10,555 nt of DNA from the NCBI GenBank assembly GCA_947628925.1, contig CANRBU010000031.1, positions 1 to 10,555 of the forward strand. The letters are read 5' to 3'. Position numbers and translations under genes: made by a program. Position 1 is the stretch's first letter. Every line of letters starts with the position of its first letter. Source of the DNA: an uncultured Clostridia bacterium. GTDB lineage: Bacteria > Bacillota > Clostridia > TANB77 > CAG-508. Of the stretch, positions 1 through 6,436 are shown piece after piece. The notes below the pieces were generated by a model. That model did no database searches, had not been told where the DNA came from, and was given only the letters and a program-made list of their open reading frames with translations.

Positions 1-921
1 CTATCAAAAATCGCTATTATTAAGTCTGCATCTTGTGCCATTTGTTTTGATTTTTCAATTCCTATTTTTTCAACTTCGTCTTTTGCTTCTCTTATTCCTG
101 CTGTGTCTACTAATTTTAGTGGTATTCCTTCTATTGTAACAAATTCTTCTATTGTATCTCTTGTTGTACCTTCTATTTCCGTAACAATTGCCCTATCTTC
201 TTGCAATATTTCATTTAATAAAGATGATTTTCCTGCATTCGGTTTTCCTATTATTGCTGTTTTTATTCCTTCTTTTAAAAGTTTTCCATTGTCAAAACTT
301 GCTTCTAACTGCTGTAATTCTGCAGAAACTTCTTCTAACATTTCTTCCATTTCATGATTTGTTACTTCTTCTAAATCATATTCCGGATAATCAATATCAA
401 CTTCAATATTTACCATTACATCCATTATTTTTTGCTTTATTTCATGTATTTTTTTTGATAGTTGTCCTTCTAATGCTTGCATTCCAGTTTTTAATTCTTT
501 ATCAGTTTTTGCTTCAATTATATCTATAACTGATTCTGCTTGAGTTAAATCTATTCTACCATTTAAAAATGCTCTTTTTGTAAATTCGCCTGGTTCAGCT
601 AATTCTGCACCATTTTTCAAGCATAGCTCTAATATTTTTTTCAAAATAAGTTGACCCCCATGTGTTTGTATTTCACACATGTTTTCCGTTGTATAACTTT
701 TTGGTGCTTTAAAATATGAGACAAGCACTTCATCTATTACATTATTTTGTTCCATAATATGACCGTATTTTATGCTGTATCCTTGTATTTCGTCAGTTTT
801 TTGCTCGTGTTTTGGTTTAAATATTTTTTCTAAAATTTCAAAGCTTTTATTTCCACTCATTCTGACTATTCCAATTCCTCCTATTCCGAGGAGCCGTAGA
901 GATTGAAGCTATTGTATTCAT
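1..921 (-). CDS. mnmE: tRNA modification GTPase MnmE (TrmE), C-terminus outside window, frameshifted near the N-terminus
   Basis: MnmE works with MnmG to place the (carboxymethyl)aminomethyl group on the wobble uridine of certain tRNAs. From 887 down to 1 the minus strand is one open frame. It shows the N-terminal folate-binding fold (GIGGIGIVRMSG), the AEPGEFTKRAFLNGRIDL block, a G-domain P-loop GKPNAGKSS (about 215-245), the G2 stretch EGTTRDT and the DTAGIRE switch (about 90-117). Roughly 305 of the usual 450-460 residues are present; the rest lies beyond base 1. The best start is ATG 921-919, with GGAGG at 929-933 and a 7-nt spacer; it opens MNTIASISTAP as the family expects. That frame stops at 847-849 because of one extra base near 888. 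The next in-frame ATG is 860-858, which lacks a well-spaced ribosome binding site and would lose the start of the folate domain. The extra base is either a sequence error or a real lesion. Family identity is certain. Confidence 0.93.
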
Positions 922-928
922 TTTTATT

Positions 929-933
929 CCTCC
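929..933 (-). promoter_or_regulatory. Ribosome binding site that fixes the mnmE start at 921
   Basis: GGAGG on the minus strand stands 7 nt ahead of ATG 921-919. The downstream in-frame ATG at 860 has only an AGGAGG about 16 nt ahead, which is too far. This supports 921 as the native start and makes the frameshift between 921 and 887 meaningful. Confidence 0.75.
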
Positions 934-936
934 AAT

Positions 937-987
937 AAAAAAGGTCAAAGATAGAATTTACTTTTTGTAAAATCCGACCTTTGACCT
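937..987 (-). terminator. Intrinsic terminator (possible attenuator) between jag and mnmE
   Basis: Read leftwards, AGGTCAAAG (987-979) pairs perfectly with CTTTGACCT (950-942), and a run of six T follows at once (942-937). The 28-nt loop holds a smaller hairpin (TTTAC against GTAAA around five A/T bases). The 5' arm begins 7 nt after the jag stop codon, so it can end the rpmH-jag transcript. The T-run ends 4 nt before the mnmE ribosome binding site, so it could also act as an attenuator for mnmE. Confidence 0.7.
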
Positions 988-993
988 CCGATT

Positions 994-1686
994 TTATTTT
1001 CTTTTTAATGATATTACCACTCTTCTATGTGGTTCTTCGCCAATACTTGTTGTTTCAACTTTTGGATGTGTTTGCAATTGGCTGTGTATTATTTTTCTTT
1101 CATATGGTTGCATTGGCTCTAAAGTAACTGGCTTATGTGTTCTTATTACTGTTTTTGCTACTTTTTGTGCTAATTCTTCCAATGTTTTTTGTCTTTTTTC
1201 TTTATACCCTTCTATATCTAGAAAAAGCCTTATTTTTTGTTCGATTCCTTTTGATGCTATTGTAGATAAAATTGTCTGCAATGCATATAAAGTTTCTCCT
1301 CTATATCCAATTAAATATCCAATTTGTTTGTTGTTTATCTGAACTTTTATTCCTGTTTCATCTGTAGAAATTTCATATTGCGTTCCTTCTGGAAGTTTTG
1401 TTATGAAATCTTTCATGAAATTTTCTAGATTTTCCTTGGCTTTTTGCTGATTTTCAGGTGTTATAATTATTTCTTTTTTTGGTTGTTTTTCTACTTCTTT
1501 TTTTTCTACTTTTTCTTTTAATGTTAGTTCAACTTTTACAACACGTGGTGCTAATATACTAAAAAAGCTTCTTTTATCATCACTTTCTAATATTTTTACA
1601 TCAACGCAATCTTTTGATACTTTTAATTGTTTTAAACCATTTTCAATCGCTTCGTTCGTGGTTCTCCCTTCTGCTACAACTGTCAT
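994..1686 (-). CDS. jag: SpoIIIJ-associated RNA-binding protein Jag (KhpB family)
   Basis: A 230-residue cytoplasmic RNA-binding protein that is normally encoded next to YidC/SpoIIIJ; the family is linked to cell-division and cell-wall control and partners KhpA. The domain order is complete. A Jag-N domain spans about 1-52 (MTVVAEGRTTNEAIENGL, with RSFFSILAP). A charged K/E-rich linker covers about 55-85. A KH domain covers about 95-160 with the GxxG loop as GYRG (127-130). A C-terminal R3H domain covers about 165-228 with the R-x3-H signature at R197-H201 (ERKIIH). The start ATG 1686 has an AGGGGG site that shares bases with the yidC stop codon, and the gap to yidC is 11 nt, so the two are probably translationally coupled. 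An intrinsic terminator follows. Nothing is missing. Confidence 0.95.
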   Translation of the reverse strand: MTVVAEGRTTNEAIENGLKQLKVSKDCVDVKILESDDKRSFFSILAPRVVKVELTLKEKVEKKEVEKQPKKEIIITPENQQKAKENLENFMKDFITKLPEGTQYEISTDETGIKVQINNKQIGYLIGYRGETLYALQTILSTIASKGIEQKIRLFLDIEGYKEKRQKTLEELAQKVAKTVIRTHKPVTLEPMQPYERKIIHSQLQTHPKVETTSIGEEPHRRVVISLKRK

Positions 1687-1697
1687 AGTGTTTCCCC

Positions 1698-2552
1698 CTA
1701 CTCTACTTTTATTAATTTATTTAATGTTATTCTTTCTACAATCATAGTAATATTACTTACTAACCAATACAAAGCTAAACCTAATGGTGCAACTAATGAG
1801 ATTGAAACAGACATAATTGGCATCATCCAAGACATCATTTTGTTTGTTTGCATCATTGGATCTATTTCTTCTTCCCCTTCTTGCTCTTTTACTTCATCCT
1901 TTTTTTGACTTGCTTGCATTCCATTTAATAATTTCATAGATAAAAATGTTGATAATATGTACAACACTGGTATAATATAAACTGTCCAGTCTCCTAAATG
2001 TTGTTGTGGTATTTTACTTAAATCTAACCCTAAAAATTCCATGTTTATTTGATAATTATCTATTGTTGCATCTTCTGGATTTTGCTCTTTCAAATATGTA
2101 TATTCCCTTATCAAGTCTATTTCTGGATATGCTACACTTGCTCTTTTTTCAGCTTGTGTTAATTGCTCAATATGTTTATTCATTGCTTCTGTATCTACTT
2201 TTTTCATGTATGTTAATGGACATCTTACCATGTAAAAAATAGAAATTAATAAAATAAATTGAACAATTGATCCTAGACAACCACTAAAAGGACTCATTTT
2301 TTCTTCTTTGTATAAATTCATCATTTCTTGATTTAATTTTTCTTGGTCATTTTTGTATTTAAATTGCAATACTTTTATTTTTTCTTGCATTTTTACACTT
2401 TTCTTTAGAGTTTTTTGTTGTTTTATTGACATTGGCAACATAAGTAATTTGATTACAAGTGTAAATAAAATCATTGCTAAACCGTAATTATTAACAATTT
2501 GATAAATAAAATTCAAAAGATAACCAAAAATATTTGCGAAAAAGTCAAACAT
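1698..2552 (-). CDS. yidC: Membrane protein insertase YidC/Oxa1 family (SpoIIIJ-like)
   Basis: Inserts and folds proteins in the cytoplasmic membrane, alone or with SecYEG. An upstream ATG (2558) sits only 1 nt from GGAGG (2564-2560); the second ATG (2552) has a 7-nt spacer and is the better start, giving 284 residues. Counting from the upstream ATG, TM1 is about 20-43 with the positive groove residue as K37 (VIKLLMLPM; Arg in Bacillus and E. coli). A charged amphipathic cytoplasmic segment follows (45-90). TM2 is 94-111 (CLGSIVQFILLISIFYMV), TM3 191-210, then an acidic cytoplasmic loop (222-234) and two close hydrophobic spans 241-275. The loop between TM2 and TM3, about 80 residues, looks longer than in Bacillus SpoIIIJ. 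No lipobox signal peptide is seen, unlike Bacillus YidC. yidD lies 15 nt upstream and jag 11 nt downstream. Confidence 0.95.
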   Translation of the reverse strand: MFDFFANIFGYLLNFIYQIVNNYGLAMILFTLVIKLLMLPMSIKQQKTLKKSVKMQEKIKVLQFKYKNDQEKLNQEMMNLYKEEKMSPFSGCLGSIVQFILLISIFYMVRCPLTYMKKVDTEAMNKHIEQLTQAEKRASVAYPEIDLIREYTYLKEQNPEDATIDNYQINMEFLGLDLSKIPQQHLGDWTVYIIPVLYILSTFLSMKLLNGMQASQKKDEVKEQEGEEEIDPMMQTNKMMSWMMPIMSVSISLVAPLGLALYWLVSNITMIVERITLNKLIKVE

Positions 2553-2564
2553 GTACATTCCTCC
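2550..2564 (-). promoter_or_regulatory. Ribosome binding site deciding the yidC start
   Basis: GGAGG (2564-2560) lies 1 nt before ATG 2558 but 7 nt before the in-frame ATG 2552. Ribosomes should favour the second, so the first two residues (MY) of the longer reading are probably not translated. Confidence 0.7.
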
Positions 2565-2567
2565 AGA

Positions 2568-2786
2568 CTATTTTAATGGATCATATCCTCCTTTTGAAAA
2601 AGGATTACAACGTAAAATTCTTTTTATTCCTAAAAAAGTTCCTTTTATTGCTCCATATTTATCGATTGCTTGTTTTGTGTACTCCGAACAAGTCGGATAA
2701 AATTTACAGTTAATTTGTTTACTTGCCAACCATGCTGATACATGTTTTTGATATAAATTTATCATGTGAATAAGTATTTTTTTCAT
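2568..2786 (-). CDS. yidD: Membrane protein insertion efficiency factor YidD
   Basis: A 72-residue protein of the YidD (UPF0161/DUF37) family, a membrane-associated helper of YidC-mediated insertion. The family signature is complete: LIHMINLYQKHVSAWL as an amphipathic N-terminal helix, then CKFYPTCSEYTKQAI with C27 and C33, then RILRCNPFSKGGYDPL with C60. Length is usual for Gram-positive YidD. Its ATG overlaps the rnpA stop codon by one base (TAATG), and its GGAAGG-type ribosome binding site lies inside the end of rnpA, which implies translational coupling. It sits between rnpA and yidC, the standard position. Confidence 0.96.
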   Translation of the reverse strand: MKKILIHMINLYQKHVSAWLASKQINCKFYPTCSEYTKQAIDKYGAIKGTFLGIKRILRCNPFSKGGYDPLK

Positions 2787-3142
2787 TACTTTTCACCTTC
2801 CAAAAAAATCTTGGCTTGCTGAAAAATTTTTTTTAGGTCTTTTTTTATATCTTCAAACTGCACATTTTCTTTTCCTGTTTTTTTGTTCCATAAAAAAACT
2901 ATATCATTGCCTGTTGTAATTTGTTGTTCATAAAAATAATAACTTTCTCTAATAAGTCTTTTTAAATGATTTCTTCTTACGGCTTTACCGATTTTAGTAC
3001 TTATTGCAATCCCTAAAAAATTATAAGTTTGTATTTTGTTTTTATGAATATATGCTATAACATTTTCTCCATAAAAGCAACTTCCTCTTGTTAGAACTTT
3101 GCGAAATTCATAATTTTTTTTCAACATTTTTGTTTTTTTCAT
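2786..3142 (-). CDS. rnpA: Ribonuclease P protein component
   Basis: Protein subunit of RNase P, which helps the catalytic RNA bind and cut the 5' leader of precursor tRNAs. It has 118 residues, the usual length. The family signature is GKAVRRNHLKRLIRE (52-66), containing the RNR-type basic helix (R56, R57, N58, K61, R62, R65). The N-terminal LKKNYEFRKVLTRG and the central FLGIAISTKIG strand also match the fold. The start ATG 3142 has AGGGG about 10 nt upstream. rpmH ends 44 nt upstream in the same operon and yidD overlaps the stop by one base. The RNase P RNA gene is not in the window. Confidence 0.96.
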   Translation of the reverse strand: MKKTKMLKKNYEFRKVLTRGSCFYGENVIAYIHKNKIQTYNFLGIAISTKIGKAVRRNHLKRLIRESYYFYEQQITTGNDIVFLWNKKTGKENVQFEDIKKDLKKIFQQAKIFLEGEK

Positions 3143-3186
3143 AACTGCTTTTCCCCTTTTGGTAAATAAGCATGAAAAAACTTATT

Positions 3187-3321
3187 TTAGGCTGTTAATT
3201 TTTTTCTACCTTTTGCTCTTCTAGCTTTTAATACATTTCTTCCTGCTCTTGTTTTCATTCTTTTCATAAAACCATGTTCTGCTTTTTCTTGTCTATTTTT
3301 TGGTTGATATGTTCTTTTCAT
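3187..3321 (-). CDS. rpmH: Large ribosomal subunit protein bL34
   Basis: This 44-residue ORF begins MKRTYQPKNRQEK, continues EHGFMKRMKTRAGRNVL, and ends KARRAKGRKKLTA. That is the whole length and signature of bL34, a basic peptide buried in 23S rRNA. ATG 3321-3319 has a perfect AGGAGGTG site (3336-3329) with a 7-nt spacer, and TAA is 3189-3187. A consensus promoter lies just upstream (3359-3388), giving a leader of about 30 nt. It is the first gene of the leftward operon and faces away from dnaA, the usual origin arrangement. Confidence 0.97.
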   Translation of the reverse strand: MKRTYQPKNRQEKAEHGFMKRMKTRAGRNVLKARRAKGRKKLTA

Positions 3322-3358
3322 TTTCTAGCACCTCCTAATGTTTTTTACAAGTATATCG

Positions 3359-3388
3359 ATTATACCTTATTTCCGATAGTATTGTCAA
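3359..3388 (-). promoter_or_regulatory. Sigma-A promoter of the rpmH-rnpA-yidD-yidC-jag operon
   Basis: On the minus strand, TTGACA (3388-3383) and TATAAT (3364-3359) are both perfect, with an 18-bp spacer. Transcription should start near 3352, about 30 nt before the rpmH ATG. It is the strongest-looking promoter in the window, as expected for a ribosomal-protein operon. Confidence 0.88.
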
Positions 3389-3460
3389 GTGTATTTGAAA
3401 AAATTTTTGTAATATTTTTGAAATATTTTTTGCTTTTTAAGATTTTTTTCTCCTTTTTTA

Positions 3461-3490
3461 TTGACTTGATAGTAAAAAATTTGCTATTAT
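3461..3490 (+). promoter_or_regulatory. Probable sigma-A promoter of dnaA
   Basis: TTGACT (3461-3466) and TATTAT (3485-3490) are separated by 18 bp, each one mismatch from consensus. The predicted start near 3497 gives a leader of about 130 nt, and the DnaA boxes (3576-3607) fall inside the transcribed leader. DnaA bound there could hinder its own transcription or translation. It diverges from the rpmH promoter, with the -35 boxes about 72 bp apart. Confidence 0.7.
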
Positions 3491-3575
3491 ATGGTCATAG
3501 TAAAAGTACATTTTTTAATATTTTTGAAATTTATGTTTGTCTTAATGTTACTTTTTTATTACAAAATTCTTAATT

Positions 3576-3608
3576 TTATCAACATTTGTGGATAATTTTG
3601 TGGATAAT
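3576..3608. promoter_or_regulatory. DnaA-box cluster directly upstream of dnaA
   Basis: Two perfect boxes (TGTGGATAA, the reverse of TTATCCACA) lie at 3587-3595 and 3599-3607 inside an exact 12-bp tandem repeat of TTTGTGGATAAT (3585-3608). A one-mismatch box in the opposite orientation, TTATCAACA, is at 3576-3584. The cluster ends a few bases before the dnaA ribosome binding site. By analogy with Bacillus, where boxes upstream of dnaA form the second half of a bipartite origin (incC), it may serve autoregulation, origin looping or both. Confidence 0.88.
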
Positions 3609-3610
3609 TT

Positions 3611-3632
3611 ATAGAAAGGATGTATGTTTATG
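3611..3632 (+). promoter_or_regulatory. Ribosome binding site deciding the dnaA start
   Basis: AGAAAGGA (3613-3620) is only 3 nt before ATG 3624 but 9 nt before the in-frame ATG 3630. The second start is better spaced, giving DnaA a native N-terminus MDIDKDELL and 452 residues. The choice is not certain because either ATG can be reached. Confidence 0.55.
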
Positions 3633-4988
3633 GATATTGACAAAGATGAACTTCTTGTTAAGATTAAAGAAACTCTTAAAGGTGAAGTTTCTGAAATCTC
3701 TTATGCCACATGGATTAGCTCTTTAGGAATTAAGTCTGTTGAAAATAATCATATTGTTTTTACAGCTTTATCTGAATATCAAAGAGATTTTATAGAAAAT
3801 CGCTTTAAAGATTTGATTTTCTTCACTTTAAAACATATTACCAATAGAGAATTCACTTTTTCTGTATTAGATTTATCATCAAAAGATTCTACTGAAAATG
3901 ATGCGGAAATTATTAGTGAAAAAACTTCTAGTGTTTCTGATATCGAATTGGAATCTAATCGTCAAACTTTAGACCCTGACAAAACTTTTGAAACATTTGT
4001 CGTTGGTAATAATAACCGTTTTGCACATGCTGCTGCATTAGCTATTGGAAATCAACCAGGTCAATCTTATAATCCTCTTTTTCTTTACGGCGGTGTAGGT
4101 TTAGGTAAAACTCACTTAATGCAAGCAATTGGAAATCGAATTGTAGAAGAAAATAGAAAAGCAAATGTTTTATATGTTACTTCTGAAAAATTTACAAATC
4201 AATTGATAAATGCTTTGAAAGATAATAAAACTGAGGCTTTTCGTAATAAATATCGTACAATTGATACTTTATTGATAGATGATATTCAGTTTATCGCTGG
4301 AAAAGAGAGAATTCAAGAAGAATTTTTCCATACTTTTAATGCTTTAAGAGATGAGGGAAAACAAATTGTTATTTCTAGTGATAAGCCTCCTAGAGATATT
4401 GATTTTCTAGAAGATAGGTTAAAATCTAGGTTTGAAGGTGGATTATTAGCTGATATTTCTTGTCCTGATTATGAAACTCGTTTAGCTATTTTAAGAAAAA
4501 AAGCACAAGATGAGAAAATTATAGTTGATGATGCTATTCTTTCAAATATTGCTTTAAAAATAGATTCTAATATCAGGGAGCTAGAGGGGGTATTCAATAA
4601 AATTGTTGCAATTTCTCTTTTAACACATAGCCCTATAACAATTGAGCAAGCAGAAATGACAATTAATGAATTTATTTTGAAAAGTGAAAAAGTAATTTCA
4701 GGAGATTTTATAAAGGAAACTGTTGCTAAATATTTTAGTATTGATAAAAATGATTTATCTGGAGAAAAAAGATCTAACGATATTGCTTTTCCTAGACAAA
4801 TCGCAATGTTTCTTTGTAGAGAAGTTGCTAATATGTCTTTCCCTCAAATAGGCAAAGAATTTGGAAATAGGGATCATTCAACTGTTATGCATGCTTATAA
4901 TAAAATAAAAAAAGAGGTTAAGGATAATAACAATACAAAGTTAATTGTGGAAAGTGTGAAAAACATAATTGTAAATGATACGGAATAA
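3624..4988 (+). CDS. dnaA: Chromosomal replication initiator protein DnaA
   Basis: AAA+ ATPase that binds DnaA boxes, forms a filament at oriC, opens the duplex and recruits helicase. It has 454 residues from ATG 3624, or 452 from the better-spaced ATG 3630. Domain I is about 1-85 (ISYATWISSLGI), followed by a short acidic domain II linker (86-118). Domain III has Walker A GGVGLGKTH (156-164), Walker B LLIDD (216-220), the arginine-finger segment LKSRF (266-270) and sensor II NIRELEG (near R318). Domain IV ends with the DnaA signature GNRDHSTVMHAYNKI, whose helix-turn-helix reads the boxes. All key motifs are intact. DnaA boxes flank the gene on both sides. No terminator follows, so read-through across oriC into dnaN is possible. 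Confidence 0.99.
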   Translation: MFMDIDKDELLVKIKETLKGEVSEISYATWISSLGIKSVENNHIVFTALSEYQRDFIENRFKDLIFFTLKHITNREFTFSVLDLSSKDSTENDAEIISEKTSSVSDIELESNRQTLDPDKTFETFVVGNNNRFAHAAALAIGNQPGQSYNPLFLYGGVGLGKTHLMQAIGNRIVEENRKANVLYVTSEKFTNQLINALKDNKTEAFRNKYRTIDTLLIDDIQFIAGKERIQEEFFHTFNALRDEGKQIVISSDKPPRDIDFLEDRLKSRFEGGLLADISCPDYETRLAILRKKAQDEKIIVDDAILSNIALKIDSNIRELEGVFNKIVAISLLTHSPITIEQAEMTINEFILKSEKVISGDFIKETVAKYFSIDKNDLSGEKRSNDIAFPRQIAMFLCREVANMSFPQIGKEFGNRDHSTVMHAYNKIKKEVKDNNNTKLIVESVKNIIVNDTE

Positions 4989-5235
4989 GCAAATCTAAGA
5001 AAACATTAAATTTTTAAAATTTGTGTTTGTAAAAAAAAGGTTTGCCAAAAAATAATCGGAGCTTTTCTTACGGAACTAATACATTGATTATCCACATACA
5101 GTTGTGAATTTGTTGTTAATAACTTGTTAATAACTCACTTTTCCACAAAATAAATTTTAAGCTGTGTAAAACTTTAAAAGTTATCCACTAAATTATGCAC
5201 ATCTTTTTTGCTACGGTTTCTAACTTTCAACATAG

Positions 5236-5254
5236 TTTTCCACAGTTTCCACAG
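5236..5254 (+). promoter_or_regulatory. Trio-proximal tandem DnaA boxes
   Basis: An exact 9-bp tandem repeat TTTCCACAG TTTCCACAG (5237-5254) gives boxes TTTTCCACA (5236-5244) and GTTTCCACA (5245-5253), abutting head to tail. They stand 4 bp from the first trio. This is where the basal unwinding model places the DnaA molecules that load the filament onto single-stranded DNA. Confidence 0.8.
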
Positions 5255-5257
5255 TAC

Positions 5258-5275
5258 CTACTACTACTACTACTA
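5258..5275 (+). promoter_or_regulatory. DnaA-trio repeat, six perfect CTA units
   Basis: Six consecutive CTA triplets; the complement reads 3'-GAT-5' six times, the consensus DnaA-trio. Position and direction, immediately right of tandem boxes and left of an all-A/T segment, match the trio that directs DnaA filament growth and strand opening. It is more regular than the Bacillus subtilis array as I recall it, which contains variant triplets. Confidence 0.85.
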
Positions 5276-5303
5276 AATATATTATTTATTTTTATTATAA
5301 TAA
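5274..5303. other. A/T-only DNA unwinding element
   Basis: Thirty consecutive bases without G or C begin in the last trio and end at the dnaN ribosome binding site (GGGAGGA, 5304-5310). This is the likely melting site. It would also form the dnaN leader, so opening and dnaN transcription share sequence. Confidence 0.75.
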
Positions 5304-5317
5304 GGGAGGAATAAAAA

Positions 5318-6436
5318 ATGAAATTTGTATGTTACAAAGATAAAATTCTTAAAGCTATAAACTCCGTAGTAAGGGGTGTAGCTTCTAAAACAACAATGCC
5401 TATTCTAGAAGGTATATTAATTCAAACAAATGACAATGAAATAAAATTAACTACTTATGATTTAGAAATTGGTATAGAATATATTATAGAATGTGATGTT
5501 AAAGAACAAGGAAATACAGTTGTAAATGCAATAATGTTTAGTGAAATTATAAGAAAATTACCTGATTCTGAAATTGAAATTACATTAAATGAAAATAATT
5601 TATTAGAAATTGAATGTGAAGGATCACACTATAAGTTAGCAACAATGAATCCTGAAGAATTTCCTGAATTACCAAAAATAGAAGTAGAAAATTCAGTAGA
5701 AATTGAACAAAATACTTTAAAAAATATGATAAGAAAAACTATTTTTGCAGTTAGTACAGAAGAAAGTAGACCAATATTCACAGGTTGTTTAATGGAAGTG
5801 GAAAACAATAAATTAAATTTAGTAGCAGTTGATGGTTTTCGTTTAGCTTTAAGGAGTATATACTTGAATAAAAAGACAGATGATTTTAGTGCAGTTATAC
5901 CTGGAAAGACTTTAAATGAAGTTAATAAAATTTTATTAGATTCTTTTGAAACAGTAAAATTTGGCGTTTCAAAAAATCAAGCATTATTCGAAATGGATAA
6001 TTGCAAAGTAGTAACAAGAATTTTAGATGGTGAATTTTTAAATTATAAAAATGTTATACCAAATAGTTGGGAAACAAGAATAAGAGTTAATAAAGCTAAT
6101 TTGCAAGATTGCTTTGAAAGAATTAGTTTAATATCATCTTCTAGTATAGAAAAAGAAAAAAAATATCCTGTAAAAGTTGAAGTTGATATAGGAAAAGTAA
6201 TAATATCATGTACTAACCAAACAGGAGATGCAAAAGAAGAATTATTTTTAACAACAGAAGGTAAAAATTTAGAAGTTGGATTTAATCCTAAGTATTTCCT
6301 AGATAGCTTAAAAGTAATAGAAGATGAGGAAGTGTACGTTGAATTTGGTTCAAACATTTCACCATGTTTAGTTAAATCAATTGAAAATAATGATTATGTG
6401 TATATGATTTTACCAATTCGTATAAAAGAAGATTAG
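5318..6436 (+). CDS. dnaN: DNA polymerase III beta subunit (sliding clamp)
   Basis: Ring-shaped processivity clamp that tethers polymerase III and repair proteins to DNA. The 372 residues match the family length and its three repeated domains. The N-terminus MKFVCYKDKILKAINSVVRGV, the domain I strand TTYDLEIGIE, the domain II segment STEESRPIFTGCLMEVE leading to LVAVDGFRLALR (the usual D-x-hydrophobic-R element), and the C-terminal VYMILPIRI are characteristic. ATG 5318 follows GGGAGGA with a 7-nt spacer. The gene lies immediately right of the origin unwinding element. Its TAG stop overlaps the stem of an intrinsic terminator, so dnaN is cut off from recF. Confidence 0.98.
   Translation: MKFVCYKDKILKAINSVVRGVASKTTMPILEGILIQTNDNEIKLTTYDLEIGIEYIIECDVKEQGNTVVNAIMFSEIIRKLPDSEIEITLNENNLLEIECEGSHYKLATMNPEEFPELPKIEVENSVEIEQNTLKNMIRKTIFAVSTEESRPIFTGCLMEVENNKLNLVAVDGFRLALRSIYLNKKTDDFSAVIPGKTLNEVNKILLDSFETVKFGVSKNQALFEMDNCKVVTRILDGEFLNYKNVIPNSWETRIRVNKANLQDCFERISLISSSSIEKEKKYPVKVEVDIGKVIISCTNQTGDAKEELFLTTEGKNLEVGFNPKYFLDSLKVIEDEEVYVEFGSNISPCLVKSIENNDYVYMILPIRIKED

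Larger units (their letters stand above)
5088..5303 (+). other. oriC: Chromosomal replication origin oriC (box cluster, DnaA-trio and unwinding element)
   Basis: The 329-bp dnaA-dnaN gap carries the initiator sites. DnaA boxes, all in the same orientation pointing at the unwinding element, are: TTATCCACA at 5088-5096 (perfect); TTTTCCACA at 5139-5147 (one mismatch); TTATCCACT at 5181-5189 (one mismatch); TTATGCACA at 5193-5201 (fits TTATNCACA); TTTTCCACA at 5236-5244; and GTTTCCACA at 5245-5253. They are followed by six CTA triplets (5258-5275) and a 30-nt stretch with no G or C (5274-5303). The order box, trio, A/T-rich element matches the basal unwinding system described in Bacillus subtilis. 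The first 99 bp after dnaA (4989-5087) hold nothing I recognise. Confidence 0.93.

Noticed and set aside
103..529. Two plus-strand frames opposite mnmE
   Set aside because: Shadows of the mnmE frame, which shows P-loop and switch motifs on the minus strand.
3164..3187. Hairpin AAATAAG/CTTATTT between rpmH and rnpA
   Set aside because: All-A/T apart from one pair, 10-nt loop, no U-tract, and it lies inside an operon; too weak to call a terminator or processing site.
3274..3573. 99-codon plus-strand frame opposite rpmH and through both promoters
   Set aside because: Overlaps rpmH antisense and consists mostly of Phe/Leu/Ile from T-runs; the space is explained by promoters and leader.
5163..5171. 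TGTGTAAAA as a further reversed DnaA box in oriC
   Set aside because: Two mismatches and the opposite orientation to all other boxes in the cluster; not distinguishable from chance.
5296..5301. TATAAT in the unwinding element as a dnaN -10 box
   Set aside because: Transcription would begin inside the ribosome binding site, and no -35 box is at the right distance.
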